DNA from: Nocardioides sp. WS12
Lineage (GTDB): Bacteria > Actinomycetota > Actinomycetes > Propionibacteriales > Nocardioidaceae
DNA length: 64,000 bases
Direction: 5' to 3'
Assembly (NCBI RefSeq): GCF_014108865.1
Contig: NZ_CP053928.1
Location: 2,976,001-3,040,000 of the forward strand
Shown here: positions 8,459 to 17,899 of the stretch, in pieces
Layout: each line of letters opens with the position of its first letter
Numbering within the stretch: the first letter of the stretch is position 1
The notes under the pieces: model-generated
The model's input: the letters and a program-made list of their open reading frames with translations, nothing else
The model's database searches: none
Told to the model about the DNA's origin: nothing
Position numbers and translations under genes: made by a program

Positions 8459-9670
8459 TCAGCGGTTGGCGGGTCGGTAGGCCGTGACGACGGCGCTGCC
8501 GCCGAGGCCGATGTTGTGTTGCAGGGCGGTGCTTGCTCCGGGAACCTGGCGCTGGTCGGCAGTGCCGCGCAGTTGCCAGGTCAGCTCGGCGCACTGCGCC
8601 AGCCCGGTCGCGCCGAGGGGGTGGCCCTTGGACTCCAGTCCTCCGGACGGGTTGACCACCCAGCGGCCGCCGTACGTCGCGTCGCTGTTGTCGACGATCT
8701 TGTGCCCCTCGCCCTCGGCGCAGAGGCCGAGTGCCTCGTAGGTGAGCAGCTCGTTGGGAGCGAAGCAGTCGTGCAACTCGATCACGTCGACGTCGTCCGG
8801 ACCGATGCCCGCCTGCTCGTAGACGTTGCGGGCGGCCACGGCGCTCATGTCGGCGCCGACCAACGTCCGGAGGCTCGACATGTCGAAGGTGCCCGGGACA
8901 TCGGTGACCAGGCTCTGCCCGACGATCTCGACGGCCTGGTCGGCCAGGCCGAACCGGTCGACGAAGTCCTCGCTCGCGACGATGGCTGCGGCGGAGCCGT
9001 CGGACGTGGGCGAGCACATCGGCCGGGTGATGCCGCCCTCGGCGTACACCATCTTCGCGGACTGCATCTCCTCGAGCGTGTAGACGTCATGGAACTGCGA
9101 GTACGGATTGTGGACGGAGTGCTGGTGGTTCTTGACCGCGATCTTCGCGAAGTGCTCGGGCGTGGAGCCGTACTGCCGGTTGTGCTCGAGCCCGGCGGCC
9201 CCGAACATCCACGGCGCGGGAGGAAAGGAGATCTCCTGGAGCTCGGCCATCGCCATCATGTGCCGCATCATCGGCTGTTCGCGGTCTTCGTACGTCGAGC
9301 CCAGCGAGCCGGGCTGCATCTTCTCGAAGCCGAGAGCGAGCGTGCAGTCGGCCAGGCCGCCCCGGATTGCCTGGGCAGCGAGGAAGAGGGCACTGGAACC
9401 GGTGGAGCAGTTGCTGTTGACGTTGAAGACCGGGATTCCGGTCAGGCCCAGCCCGTAGACAGCTCGGTGGCCGGCGCACGACTCGCCGTAGCAGTAGCCG
9501 GTGTAGGCCTGCTCGACCAGGTCGTAGTCGATCCCGGCGTCCTGGAGGGCCGCCGTACCCGACTCGAGGGCCATGTCGGGGTAGTCCCAGCCCTCGCGGC
9601 GACCTGGCTTCTCGAACTTGGTCATACCGACGCCGACGACGAAGACGCGGTGGTTCGTTCGCTTGCTCAT
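8459..9670 (-). CDS. SCPx/Ltp-type thiolase (lipid-transfer acetyl-CoA acetyltransferase)
   Basis: A 403-residue thiolase-superfamily protein. The acyl-accepting Cys is residue 88 in [10 protein letters not shown]-terminal conserved elements are [11 protein letters not shown] and GHPLGATG. The opening [13 protein letters not shown] is typical of actinobacterial Ltp1-like proteins, related to the thiolase half of sterol carrier protein x. It should cleave 3-ketoacyl-CoA with CoA, releasing propionyl- or acetyl-CoA from a branched side chain. The preferred ATG is 9670, placed 4 bases after AAGGAG; another ATG one codon upstream (9673) also exists. There is no SCP2 domain and no adjacent DUF35 partner. 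The cassette B paralogue matches at 80 of the first 100 residues by direct count. Confidence 0.85.
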   Translation of the reverse strand: MSKRTNHRVFVVGVGMTKFEKPGRREGWDYPDMALESGTAALQDAGIDYDLVEQAYTGYCYGESCAGHRAVYGLGLTGIPVFNVNSNCSTGSSALFLAAQAIRGGLADCTLALGFEKMQPGSLGSTYEDREQPMMRHMMAMAELQEISFPPAPWMFGAAGLEHNRQYGSTPEHFAKIAVKNHQHSVHNPYSQFHDVYTLEEMQSAKMVYAEGGITRPMCSPTSDGSAAAIVASEDFVDRFGLADQAVEIVGQSLVTDVPGTFDMSSLRTLVGADMSAVAARNVYEQAGIGPDDVDVIELHDCFAPNELLTYEALGLCAEGEGHKIVDNSDATYGGRWVVNPSGGLESKGHPLGATGLAQCAELTWQLRGTADQRQVPGASTALQHNIGLGGSAVVTAYRPANR

Positions 9671-10566
9671 CATGCTCCTTGGGTGAACTCGGCGAGACCG
9701 TCGCGGACGACGTACTTGCCGCCGTCGCTCTCGGTCTCGAAGGCGTACGACGCGCGGCCGGAGGCCGTCGTGCCGTGAGCCCAGGTGGATGTGGTCAGCG
9801 TCTGCTCGGGCAGGGCCGGCGAGCTCAGTCGCACCGCCAGCCGCTTCAGCCGCGAGGAGTCGCCGTCGGCGAACTCGTTGATCAGCGCGTGCGAGACGAA
9901 CGCGATCGTGCAGAGGCCGTGGACGATGATCCCCGGCAGTCCCATCTCGCGGGCGAAGTCGGCATCGAGGTGGATCGGCATCGGGTCGCCGGCCGGTTCG
10001 GCGTACCGGAAGGTCTGGTCGGCGTCGATCTTCTGGACCGACACGGCATCCGGCTCGCGCTCGAGCAGGGCGACGTCGAAGGCGTGTGCCGGACTGGGCT
10101 CGCCGACGGTTCCGTGGAAGACACCTCCGCGGAAGAAGCCGGTGAAGTACTGCTCGTTGACCAATGCGCCGGTGGCATCGCGGCTCTCCAGGAGGGTGGT
10201 CACCACGGTGCCGGACGACTTGCCCTCGATGCCGACCACCTTGCCGCGCACGGTCAGGACGTCGCCCGGCACGATCGGGCGGTGGAAGCGGAAGTCGTGC
10301 TCGCCGTGCAGGATCTTCATGATCAGCTCGTCGGGGACCACGGACATCGTGGTCTCCGCCATCAGCATCGTGATCGGGACGACCGCGAAGACCGGCGGTG
10401 CGACGGTGCCGTCGAGGTGGGCTGCGATCGGGTCGTTGGTGGCGGCGGCGTACGCGATCGTGCGCTCGCCCTCCACCTTGAACTCGATCTCGTCGCCCCA
10501 CACGCCCACGAGGGACACGTTGTAGCCCGGGTTCTCGACCGGGGACTCGGACTGGGTGTTGTTCAT
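9670..10566 (-). CDS. MaoC-type double-hotdog enoyl-CoA hydratase (hydratase 2)
   Basis: A 298-residue protein with two hotdog halves. The C-terminal half carries the hydratase-2 signature GDPMPIHLD, with catalytic Asp and His, followed by GIIVHGLCT. This matches the hydratase domain of peroxisomal MFE-2 and actinobacterial side-chain hydratases of the ChsH3 type. It would add water to a 2-enoyl-CoA to give the (R)-3-hydroxyacyl-CoA used by the SDR of this cassette. The ATG at 10566 is chosen over an upstream in-frame start because a TAGCGT -10-like hexamer ends 7 bases before it. First gene of cassette A, divergent from an AraC regulator. The stop touches the thiolase start. Confidence 0.85.
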   Translation of the reverse strand: MNNTQSESPVENPGYNVSLVGVWGDEIEFKVEGERTIAYAAATNDPIAAHLDGTVAPPVFAVVPITMLMAETTMSVVPDELIMKILHGEHDFRFHRPIVPGDVLTVRGKVVGIEGKSSGTVVTTLLESRDATGALVNEQYFTGFFRGGVFHGTVGEPSPAHAFDVALLEREPDAVSVQKIDADQTFRYAEPAGDPMPIHLDADFAREMGLPGIIVHGLCTIAFVSHALINEFADGDSSRLKRLAVRLSSPALPEQTLTTSTWAHGTTASGRASYAFETESDGGKYVVRDGLAEFTQGA

Positions 10567-10573
10567 GGGTACG

Positions 10574-10579
10574 ACGCTA
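10574..10579 (-). promoter_or_regulatory. Candidate -10 box giving a leaderless cassette A transcript
   Basis: TAGCGT on the minus strand ends 7 bases before the ATG at 10566, with no ribosome-binding site between. This is the spacing seen for leaderless actinobacterial mRNAs. The first gene of cassette B has the same layout with TAACGT. No good -35 is visible, which would suit AraC activation. Confidence 0.4.
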
Positions 10580-10688
10580 GGAAGTCGCGACGTTCGCCAC
10601 GATGACATCTGCCGACGCGATTCATGACAGATCCGCTTGTGGCCCGTGGGCTGCCACCGGGCCGGAAGGTTTGAGGTACGTTCCGGCT

Positions 10689-11717
10689 GTGGCCGAATCG
10701 ACCGCGCCGCAGCGCACCCTTCCCATCGACCTGGCGCAGACGGTCGTCTCGTTCGCAGTCCGCCGCGGCTGGGACGTCAACCAGCTGCTCAGCGGGGTCG
10801 GGGTGTCCCCGATGCTTCTCGCAGAGGGGCGCTCGCGGTTGACCGACGAGCAGATGATCGGCCTGGTGCAGGCCCTGTGGACGTACACCGACGACGAGAT
10901 GTTCGGTCTCGGAGAGCACCCCTTGCCACGCGGGTCGTTCCGGCTGCTCTGCTACGGGCTCCTGGGTGCCAAGGATCTCGGCGACGCACTGAAGCGGACG
11001 GCCGGGTTCGCCCGTGCGATGCCTGCCCTTCCCGTCGCCCACCTCGACGTCGTCGACGGCCGTGCCCGGCTCGGGACGACGTATGCGCCACAGACCCGGC
11101 ACCATCCCGACCACCTGGTCCCGCTCGCCGGCCTGGCGATCTCCCACCGGTTGCTCGCGTGGGCGGTGGGGCGGCGTCTCAGGCTGCACCTCGTCGAGCT
11201 GCCCTACGCGCGACCCGAGAACCTTGAGTTCCACCAGCTGGTCTTCGGGGCACCGATGACGTTCGGCGCTGAGGAGGCTGCACTGACCTTCGACGCGGAC
11301 TTCCTGCGGGCGCCGATGATGCGGACCGATGCCGAGGTCGAGGAGTTCGTCGCGAGCGCTCCGGCTGGTCTGCTCACGCGTGACACCCAGGCGACCATGC
11401 TGAGTGACCAGGTACGGCGCATGTACGAGCTCGGCCTGAAGGGCGATCCGCCGACCGGGGACGGCATTGCACGCCGGCTGGCGGTCAGTCCCCAGACGCT
11501 GCGCCGGAAGCTTGCCGAGGACGGCACCTCACTGCGGGTGATCCGCGAGGAGGTCCTCCGCGACGCCGCCGTGACCAGCTTGGTGCGTGGCGACGAGACG
11601 GTGGCAGAACTGGCGGAGCGACTGGGGTTCTCGGAACCGAGCGCGTTCAGTCGTGCCTTCCGGCGCTGGACCGGAAGCAGTCCCGGTGCCTATCGCCGCG
11701 AAGGCGGCGAATCCTGA
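10689..11717 (+). CDS. AraC-family transcriptional regulator
   Basis: A 342-residue regulator with an N-terminal arabinose-binding-like sensing region (LPIDLAQTVV onward, GVSPMLL) and a C-terminal AraC HTH. The HTH is marked by LAVSPQTLRRKLAEDG and the signature LGFSEPSAFSRAFRRWTG. The GTG at 10689 is preferred because the protein then aligns with the third AraC regulator (20477-21490), whose HTH is nearly identical (SPQTLRRKLAE, GFSEPSAF, RAFRRWTGSSP). It is divergent from the cassette A hydratase. The two regulators appear to have been duplicated together with the cassettes they flank. Each probably senses a pathway intermediate, but the ligand cannot be read from sequence. Confidence 0.8.
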   Translation: MAESTAPQRTLPIDLAQTVVSFAVRRGWDVNQLLSGVGVSPMLLAEGRSRLTDEQMIGLVQALWTYTDDEMFGLGEHPLPRGSFRLLCYGLLGAKDLGDALKRTAGFARAMPALPVAHLDVVDGRARLGTTYAPQTRHHPDHLVPLAGLAISHRLLAWAVGRRLRLHLVELPYARPENLEFHQLVFGAPMTFGAEEAALTFDADFLRAPMMRTDAEVEEFVASAPAGLLTRDTQATMLSDQVRRMYELGLKGDPPTGDGIARRLAVSPQTLRRKLAEDGTSLRVIREEVLRDAAVTSLVRGDETVAELAERLGFSEPSAFSRAFRRWTGSSPGAYRREGGES

Positions 11718-11726
11718 GCGACGGTC

Positions 11727-13289
11727 TCAGCGCCCGGCGAGTTCACGTTTGAGGACCTTGCCCGTCGGATTGCGGGGAAGTTCGTCGAGGAAGAGCACGT
11801 CGCGCGGCACCTTGTAGCGAGCGAGGTTCTCCTTGACGTGCGCCTTCACGTCGTCCTCCGTCAGCGCCGAGTCGCGTCGTACGACGAAGACCCGCAGGCG
11901 TTGGCCGAAGGTCTCGTCGGGTACGCCGATCGCGGCCACCTCGACGACGCCTGGGTGCAGTTCGAGCAACTCTTCGATCTCTCGGGGGAAGACGTTCTCA
12001 CCGCCGGAGACGATCATCTCGTCGTCGCGACCGTCGACGAAGAGTCGGCCGTGGGCATCGAAGTGGCCGACGTCGCCCGATGACATCAGTCCGCCGATGA
12101 CGGTCTTGGTCTCGCCCGAGGTGTAGCCATCGAACTGCATCGTGTTGGCCACGAAGATCCGGCCGGTCTCACCGAGAGCGACCTCGTGGCCGTCTGCGTC
12201 GAGCAGCCGCACGACCGCTCCGCGCATGACGCGGCCGACGCAGGCCGGCTCGGCTGCCAGGTCCTCGGGTGTGGCCATGGTCGCGTAGGCGACCTCGGTC
12301 GACCCGTAGAGGTTGTGCAGCACCGGGCCCAGGACAGCGGCCGCCCGGGTGGCGAGCTCGGCGCCGAGTTGGGAGCCGGCCACGAACACGATGCGCAGTC
12401 GTGAGAGGTCGAGATCGGCGCGCGCCTCATCGCCGAGGTCGAGCATCCGTTGCAGCATCACCGGGACCACGATCATGGCGTCGACGGCGTTCGTGTCCAG
12501 GCTTCGCAGGGTTGCCAGCGGATCGAAGCGGCGCCGCAGGACCAGTGTGTTCCCCAGCCCGATCTGGAGCATGGCCTGGGCGAAGCCCAGCGAGTGGAAC
12601 ATCGGAGCGCACAGCTCGACAGTGCGACCCGAACGGAACGGCACCTTGTCGAGGATCGCGCCCACCGGCGTGAGACCCGGTGGCTCCGAGCGCGGCGCGC
12701 CTTTGGGGGATCCCGTGGTGCCGCTGGTCAGCACCACGATCTTGGCCCGCGTTGCCGGCGCCGGTGGCGCCGTCGTGTCGTCTCCGACGGGCTCGTCCGT
12801 GCGCCACCGCCCGTGGCGCGGAGCGACGCCCTCGAGCGCGTCGGCGTACTCCTCGTCGAAGGCCAGGAGGTCGACACCCTCCCGTCCGGCCACCTCGCGG
12901 ATCTGCGGGCCGGAGAAGTCGCTGTTGAGCAGCACGACGCGCGCGCCGCACTTGGCGGCGGCAAAGGTGGCCTGCAGGAACCCGCGGTGGTTGCGGGCCA
13001 GGATCGCCACGCCGTCGCCGGCGTTGAGGCCCAGGGTCCGCCAGCTGTTGGCGAGCGCGTTGCTCTGCGCATCCAGCTCGGCGAAGGTCACTGGTCCCTG
13101 CTCGTCGAGCACCGCGTTGCGGCCGGGGAACCGAGCGGCCGAGAGGCCGACGAGACCGCCCATCGGGCCATAGGCGCGGATCCCGCGAGCCGCGGCGAGC
13201 AGCGCTGGCGGAGACATCGGTCCGAGGAAACCGGCACGCACGCAGTCGCGCAGCGATGCCAGCTCGTCGGGCACCTGGCCGAGTTTCAT
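11727..13289 (-). CDS. Acyl-CoA synthetase (AMP-forming, FadD type)
   Basis: A 520-residue ANL-superfamily ligase. The ATP-binding loop is LTSGTTGSPKG, the A5 region NLYGSTEV, the A8 hinge SSGDVGHFDAHG with GRDDEMIVSGGENVFP, and the C-terminal catalytic Lys lies in NPTGKVLKREL. It should convert a carboxylic acid plus ATP and CoA to acyl-CoA, AMP and PPi. Its ATG overlaps the stop of the racemase by 4 bp, and it ends an acyl-CoA dehydrogenase, racemase, ligase unit. The likely substrate is therefore an alpha-methyl-branched acid formed by the upstream oxidation steps. The specific acid is unknown. Confidence 0.88.
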   Translation of the reverse strand: MKLGQVPDELASLRDCVRAGFLGPMSPPALLAAARGIRAYGPMGGLVGLSAARFPGRNAVLDEQGPVTFAELDAQSNALANSWRTLGLNAGDGVAILARNHRGFLQATFAAAKCGARVVLLNSDFSGPQIREVAGREGVDLLAFDEEYADALEGVAPRHGRWRTDEPVGDDTTAPPAPATRAKIVVLTSGTTGSPKGAPRSEPPGLTPVGAILDKVPFRSGRTVELCAPMFHSLGFAQAMLQIGLGNTLVLRRRFDPLATLRSLDTNAVDAMIVVPVMLQRMLDLGDEARADLDLSRLRIVFVAGSQLGAELATRAAAVLGPVLHNLYGSTEVAYATMATPEDLAAEPACVGRVMRGAVVRLLDADGHEVALGETGRIFVANTMQFDGYTSGETKTVIGGLMSSGDVGHFDAHGRLFVDGRDDEMIVSGGENVFPREIEELLELHPGVVEVAAIGVPDETFGQRLRVFVVRRDSALTEDDVKAHVKENLARYKVPRDVLFLDELPRNPTGKVLKRELAGR

Positions 13290-14380
13290 TGCTGGACCTT
13301 CAGCGGCTGCGGAGTCGCCGTCGGCGTACGGCTGAAGCGGGGGGCAGGCGCGGGTTGAAGCAGCCCGTCGACCTCGATGAACGCTCCTCGAGCGACGTTG
13401 TGCGGGTGCTCGTGCGCTTCCCAGGGGGAGAGCACAGGAGTGACGCAGGCATCGGAGTCAGCGAAGACCACGCCCCACTCGTCCCTGGTGCGCTCCTTGA
13501 ACCGGGCAGCGATCAGCGTGCGGGTCTTGTCGAAGCCGCTCGGATCGATCTGGAAAGCGAGCTCCTCGGCTTCCTCGTCGATGTCGAGCACCGCGAGGAG
13601 CTGCTGGTAGAACTGCGGCTCCACGCAGCCCACCGCGACGTAGCCGCCGTCGGCACACTCGTAGGTGTCGTAGAACGGCGCCGCGCCGTCGAGCAGGTTG
13701 GTGCCGCGCTCGCCCTCCCACATTCCGGCGGCGTGCATGCCGTGCAAGAAGGACATGAGCAGGTTGGCGCCGTCGACCATGGCCGCATCGACGACCTGGC
13801 CGGCTCCCGAGGCGTTGCGCTCGTGCAGGGCCGCGACCACGCCGAGAGCCAGCAGCATCCCGCCGCCGGCGAAGTCGCCGATCACGTTCAGCGGGGCGTG
13901 CGGGCGTTCCCCAGCCCGGCCGATCGGTTCGAGTGCGCCGGCCAGCGCGATGTAGTTGATGTCGTGTCCGGCGCGGGGCGCGAGCGGTCCCTCCTGGCCC
14001 CAACCGGTCATCCGGCCGTAGACCAACCGCGGGTTCCGCTCGAGGAGCACGTCGGGCCCCAGGCCCAGACGCTCGGCGACGCCGGGGCGATAGCCCTCGA
14101 CGAAGACGTCGGCGCCGTCGACGAGCTCCAGCAGGCGCGCCAGGTCGGACGGATCCTTGATGTCGAGCTCGATGCTGGTCTTGCCACGGTCCAGCGGACC
14201 CGAGGGTGGCGTGAGGCCCCCGCCTGACGTACGCCGGTCGATGCGGAGCACGTCGGCACCCAGGTCTGCCAGGATCATGCAGCCGAACGGAGCCGGCGCA
14301 AGGCCGGCCATCTCGATGACCGTGACGCCAGTCAGCGGGCCCACCTTTGGGCCCGTACCGTTCCCGGGCCGGCCGTTCAC
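13286..14380 (-). CDS. mcr: Alpha-methylacyl-CoA racemase (CaiB/BaiF family III)
   Basis: A 364-residue family III CoA-transferase-fold protein of the AMACR branch. The catalytic pair is recognisable: His139 in AGHDINYIALAG and Asp169 in LNVIGDFAGGG. The 30-residue spacing is the same as in the characterised M. tuberculosis MCR (His126/Asp156, recalled from the literature). AMACR epimerises (2R)- and (2S)-2-methylacyl-CoA so that acyl-CoA dehydrogenases can act, an essential step for sterol side chains and isoprenoids. The GTG at 14380 overlaps the stop of the upstream dehydrogenase by 4 bp; the frame is open further upstream but that part lies inside the dehydrogenase gene. Its presence is the strongest sign that the pathway handles alpha-methyl-branched chains. 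Confidence 0.87.
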   Translation of the reverse strand: MNGRPGNGTGPKVGPLTGVTVIEMAGLAPAPFGCMILADLGADVLRIDRRTSGGGLTPPSGPLDRGKTSIELDIKDPSDLARLLELVDGADVFVEGYRPGVAERLGLGPDVLLERNPRLVYGRMTGWGQEGPLAPRAGHDINYIALAGALEPIGRAGERPHAPLNVIGDFAGGGMLLALGVVAALHERNASGAGQVVDAAMVDGANLLMSFLHGMHAAGMWEGERGTNLLDGAAPFYDTYECADGGYVAVGCVEPQFYQQLLAVLDIDEEAEELAFQIDPSGFDKTRTLIAARFKERTRDEWGVVFADSDACVTPVLSPWEAHEHPHNVARGAFIEVDGLLQPAPAPRFSRTPTATPQPLKVQQ

Positions 14381-15522
14381 AGGGACTTCCCGATGATGTC
14401 CTTCATGATCTCGCTCGTCCCGCCGTACACCTTCTGGATGCGCGCGTCGACGAAGAGTCGTGAGATCGGATATTCCGCCATGTACCCGTAGCCACCGAAG
14501 ACCTGGAGGCATCGGTCGGCCACGATGTTCTGCTGCTCGGTGAGCCACCACTTCGCCTTCGCGGCAGTGGGTACGTCGAGCGTGCCCAGGTCGGCCTTCT
14601 CGATGCAGTCGTCGAGGAAGCTCCATCCGACGGTCGCGAGTGTGGCGCACTCGGCGAGCACGAACCGCGTGTTCTGGAAGGCCATGATCGGCTTGTCGAA
14701 CGCCTTGCGCTCCTTGGCGTACTCAACCGTGAGCTCCACGGTGCGCTCCATCGACGCCGTGGCGGCGACGCCGAGCAGGAGCCGTTCGCGCGGCAGTTGC
14801 TGGATGAGCTGGAGGAAGCCCTGGCCCTCCCCGTCGCCGATCAGGTTCGACTGCGGGACCCGGACGTTGTCGAAGGAGAGCTCGCAGGTGTCCTGGCCGT
14901 GCTGGCCGATCTTCTTGAGGTTGCGCCCGCGGCTGAAGCCGGGGCGGTCGGTCTCGACGGCAATGATCGAGAAACCGGTGAAGCCGCCCTCGGGGTCCGT
15001 GCGGCACACGACGAGCACCAGGTCGGCCAGCAGGCCGTTGGAGATGAACGTCTTTGCGCCGGTGATGACGTAGTCGTCACCATCCTTGACCGCCCGGGTC
15101 GTGATGCCCTGCAGGTCCGAGCCCGTGCCCGGCTCCGTCATCGCGATCGCGCTGACGATCTCGCCGGACGCCATCTTGGGCAGCCAGCCCTTCTTCTGGG
15201 CATCGGTCCCGAACGCCGCGACGTAGTGCGACACGATGCCGGCGTGCAGGAGCACGCCGAGGCTGGGCGCGAGCGCGCGCACCTGCTCGATACCCACGAC
15301 GGCGTCGTGGCGGAAGCTGCCACCGCCGCCGCCGTACTCCTCGGGGAGGCTGAGGCTGAGCAGGCCGAGATCGCCGGCCCTGTTCCAGACCTCGCGGTCC
15401 ACGTGCTGCTGCTCGGCCCACCGCTCCTCATGGGGAGCGCATTCCTTCTCGAAGAAGGTGCGGGCGAGGTCGGCGAGGGCGTCGAGGTCGTCGTCCATCC
15501 AGCGGGAACGATGGCGGGTCAT
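14377..15522 (-). CDS. Acyl-CoA dehydrogenase (FadE type)
   Basis: A 381-residue FAD-dependent dehydrogenase. Signature motifs are AMTEPGTGSDL (flavin-binding region), KTFISNG and the C-terminal VFGGYGYMAEYP with VYGGTSEI. The position of the usual MCAD catalytic Glu is Gly (VYGGT), but a Glu is present in LPRERLLL on helix G, where long-chain and isovaleryl-CoA dehydrogenases keep their base. The ATG at 15522 follows AGGAG with a 6-base spacing, so the longer upstream frame is rejected. First gene of the dehydrogenase-racemase-ligase unit, 113 bp downstream of the PucR-type regulator on the same strand. Predicted to form the 2-enoyl-CoA used by the MaoC hydratases. Confidence 0.87.
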   Translation of the reverse strand: MTRHRSRWMDDDLDALADLARTFFEKECAPHEERWAEQQHVDREVWNRAGDLGLLSLSLPEEYGGGGGSFRHDAVVGIEQVRALAPSLGVLLHAGIVSHYVAAFGTDAQKKGWLPKMASGEIVSAIAMTEPGTGSDLQGITTRAVKDGDDYVITGAKTFISNGLLADLVLVVCRTDPEGGFTGFSIIAVETDRPGFSRGRNLKKIGQHGQDTCELSFDNVRVPQSNLIGDGEGQGFLQLIQQLPRERLLLGVAATASMERTVELTVEYAKERKAFDKPIMAFQNTRFVLAECATLATVGWSFLDDCIEKADLGTLDVPTAAKAKWWLTEQQNIVADRCLQVFGGYGYMAEYPISRLFVDARIQKVYGGTSEIMKDIIGKSL

Positions 15523-15538
15523 GTGCAGCTCCTGGTTC

Positions 15539-15585
15539 GGGGTCACCTCAACGTAGGTCGACGTCGGGGCTTGCTGAATGACCCC
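15539..15585. promoter_or_regulatory. Inverted repeat upstream of the acyl-CoA dehydrogenase unit
   Basis: GGGGTCA (15539-15545) and TGACCCC (15579-15585) are perfect 7-bp arms 33 bases apart. They lie just upstream of the dehydrogenase start in the 113-bp gap after the PucR/CdaR-type gene. This is a candidate binding site for that regulator; function not shown. Confidence 0.3.
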
Positions 15586-15618
15586 AATCGCCGCGGTCGT
15601 TGACCAAACCGCTCGCTG

Positions 15619-15634
15619 CCGGCGCGCCCGCCGG
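15619..15634 (-). terminator. Candidate terminator hairpin after the PucR-type gene
   Basis: CCGGCG (15619-15624) and CGCCGG (15629-15634) form a perfect G+C stem with a 4-base loop, immediately beyond the stop at 15636. There is no T tract. Confidence 0.35.
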
Positions 15635-15635
15635 G

Positions 15636-16892
15636 TCACCTCACCAGCAGGGAGATTCCGTACGCCGCCACCAGCCGCAGTGCTGCCTCGACCTCGAACT
15701 GCCGCTCGTCGATCGGATGGCCGAGCAGCTGTTCGGCTTGCTGGAGGCGGTAGAGCACGGTGTTCTTGTGCACGGTCAGCGCACCAGCTGCCTTGGCGCT
15801 GCTGCCCTCGTGGAGGTAGGCGAGAAGCGTCTCGCGCAGCCGGGCGCAGGTTGCGTCGTCCTCCGCGAGCCGGCCGAGAGTCCGGGCCACCAGAGAGGCC
15901 ATCGCCTCCTGGTCCTCAGCGAGCAGACTGACCAGCTCCACATCGGCGTACCTCGTGACCTGGGTGGGGTGCGCTGCCGACGCCGCGACCTGTTGCGCCC
16001 GCACCGCCTGGCGGTGGCTGGACCGGAAGCCGACGAGTCCCGGGGCGGGTTCGCCCAGCGCGATGCGGATGTCCGGCGAGGTGAGAACCCCGCTAGCGTG
16101 CGCTGCAGAGTCGAGGTCCGGGCGACGCCCGGTCGTCAGCCAGGCCCACAAGGTCCGAGCGCCGGACTGAATGGTGAGCACCTGGTCTGCCTCGACACTC
16201 TCGCCTACGCTGCGCGCCAGCCGTTCCAGTCGGCCCGTTGCATCGGCATGCTCCACCTCGGCGGGCAGCCAGAGGATCGCGGCCACCTGGTGGCGCTGGA
16301 CGGGGTACCCCAGCAGGGTCTCGGCGGTCGACGGGTCGATCGCGTCGCCGGCCAAGATCGCCTCGACCGTCTCTGCGCGGCGAGCGAACGACCCGCGCAG
16401 CCGCTGCTCGGACTCGGCCGTGTGGGCCGCGACGACGTCGTCCACGATGCGTTCGAGGTTGCGGCTCAGGCTGTCCCACAGGAACTCCAGTACGGCGACC
16501 TGGAGCTGTTCGTCGAGCCCGGAATGATGCACCTGCCGCATGAACTCCTGCCAGATCACTCGCTGCCCGACGCGATACAGGCGCAGTAGGACGGCGAGGT
16601 CGACGCCTCGCGCAGCGAGCCCGCGGGCGAGCTCCCGCATCTCCGTCGAGGCGCCGATCGTTCCGGGTAGCTCGCGGGTGATCGCCTCGAGATAGAGCAG
16701 CAGGGCTGCGCTGGTACTCACGTCGAGGATCTCTCGGAGAGCGGGCACAGTGCCAACCTCGGGAACGCAGGCACTGATCTCGTCATCGACGAGCCGGACG
16801 AGGTCGCCGAACCCGTCGGAGGTCAGGATTTCGGTGGAGCGGCGCTCGACCCACGCGAGCACCTCGGCGTGCAGGTCACGCGGGACGGTCAT
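15636..16892 (-). CDS. PucR/CdaR-family transcriptional regulator
   Basis: A 418-residue protein ending in a PucR-type C-terminal HTH: LRETLLAYLHEGSSAKAAG followed by VHKNTVLYRLQQAEQLLG. The middle has a GGDEF-like/CdaR sensor character and the N-terminal third is helical, as in actinobacterial 'helix-turn-helix domain-containing' PucR proteins. The start has a strong ribosome site, GAGGAGG, 4 bases before the ATG. It is divergent from the SDR-ALDH pair at 17027 and lies upstream of, and on the same strand as, the dehydrogenase-racemase-ligase genes. It may control either unit; the effector is unknown. Confidence 0.78.
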   Translation of the reverse strand: MTVPRDLHAEVLAWVERRSTEILTSDGFGDLVRLVDDEISACVPEVGTVPALREILDVSTSAALLLYLEAITRELPGTIGASTEMRELARGLAARGVDLAVLLRLYRVGQRVIWQEFMRQVHHSGLDEQLQVAVLEFLWDSLSRNLERIVDDVVAAHTAESEQRLRGSFARRAETVEAILAGDAIDPSTAETLLGYPVQRHQVAAILWLPAEVEHADATGRLERLARSVGESVEADQVLTIQSGARTLWAWLTTGRRPDLDSAAHASGVLTSPDIRIALGEPAPGLVGFRSSHRQAVRAQQVAASAAHPTQVTRYADVELVSLLAEDQEAMASLVARTLGRLAEDDATCARLRETLLAYLHEGSSAKAAGALTVHKNTVLYRLQQAEQLLGHPIDERQFEVEAALRLVAAYGISLLVR

Positions 16893-17026
16893 GGAGCCTC
16901 CTCAAGCAGGAACTGGGCAACCGGCACAAGTTGCTCGGTCAAACGCTGGCCTTCCACCCCAAGACGTGGGTCGGCTTCAGGGGCAACACTCGTGCAGAAG
17001 ACACATTCGCACACCGAGGAGCTTTC

Positions 17027-17899
17027 ATGGCCCACACGTTGAAGACGCGCACCGACCTGACCGGGAAGGTCGTCGCGATCACCGGCGGCGCCCGGGGGAT
17101 CGGTCGCTCAACCGCTGCGGCATTCGTTGCGCGGGGCGCGAAGGTCGTGATCGGCGACGTCGACCTCGAGCTGGTCGAGAAGACTGCCGCCGAGCTCGGA
17201 GCACCCGTCGGCGCGGAGATCGTCGGACTCCCGCTCGACGTGACCGACCGCTCGTCGTTCGCCGCCTTCCTCGACGAGGCCGAAGTGCTCTTCGGCCCAC
17301 TCGACGTGCTGGTCAACAACGCCGGCATCATGCCGACGGGCCTCTACGCCGAGGAGTCCGACGCGATGACGGACCGGATGATCGACATCAACGTGCACGG
17401 CGTCCTGAACGGCTCGAAGCTCGCTGCGCAGCGGTTCGTGGCTCGCGGTGAGGGTCACCTCGTCAACGTCGCGTCCCTGGCAGGGATCAACCCTGCCCCG
17501 GCACTGGCGACCTACTGCGGGACCAAGCACTTCGTCCTCGGGTTCACCGAGTCCCTCCACCGCGAGCTCGCCGAGCACGGCGTCGGTGTCACCGCGGTAC
17601 TGCCGGGCGTCGTACGCACCGAACTGTCGGCCGGCGCCAAGGTGCCCGGCTGGGCCGAGGGCCTCTCCACGGTCGACCCCGAGGACATCGCCGAGACCAT
17701 CGTCGATGTCGTCGGTACGGGGAAGATGCGGGCGATCTGCCCCAAGGCGCTCGGACGCACCATCAAGGTCGCTGCGCTCCTTCCCGAACGAGGGCGTCTC
17801 CGCTTCGAGCGGATGACCCGTTTCGACCAGGCCTTCACGTCTGCAGACCCGGCCGCGAGGGCGAAGTACCACGCCCGGATCACCGGAGCAGGCAAATGA
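17027..17899 (+). CDS. Short-chain dehydrogenase/reductase (classical SDR)
   Basis: A 290-residue classical SDR with GGARGIG, NNAGIMPTG, Ser in VNVASLAG and Tyr/Lys in YCGTK. The ATG at 17027 follows GAGGAG with a 5-base spacing. It is a paralogue of the SDR at 2706-3593, sharing long stretches such as VGLPLDVTD and DVLVNNAGIMPTG, and like it overlaps a downstream ALDH by 4 bp. The predicted role is oxidation of an alcohol to a carbonyl that the ALDH can take further. This copy has no adjacent Baeyer-Villiger gene. Confidence 0.87.
   Translation: MAHTLKTRTDLTGKVVAITGGARGIGRSTAAAFVARGAKVVIGDVDLELVEKTAAELGAPVGAEIVGLPLDVTDRSSFAAFLDEAEVLFGPLDVLVNNAGIMPTGLYAEESDAMTDRMIDINVHGVLNGSKLAAQRFVARGEGHLVNVASLAGINPAPALATYCGTKHFVLGFTESLHRELAEHGVGVTAVLPGVVRTELSAGAKVPGWAEGLSTVDPEDIAETIVDVVGTGKMRAICPKALGRTIKVAALLPERGRLRFERMTRFDQAFTSADPAARAKYHARITGAGK

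Noticed and set aside
8459..10501. A fused 680-residue protein ending in the thiolase
   Set aside because: The N-terminal part is a shadow of the hydratase gene. The thiolase starts at 9670 after a good ribosome site.
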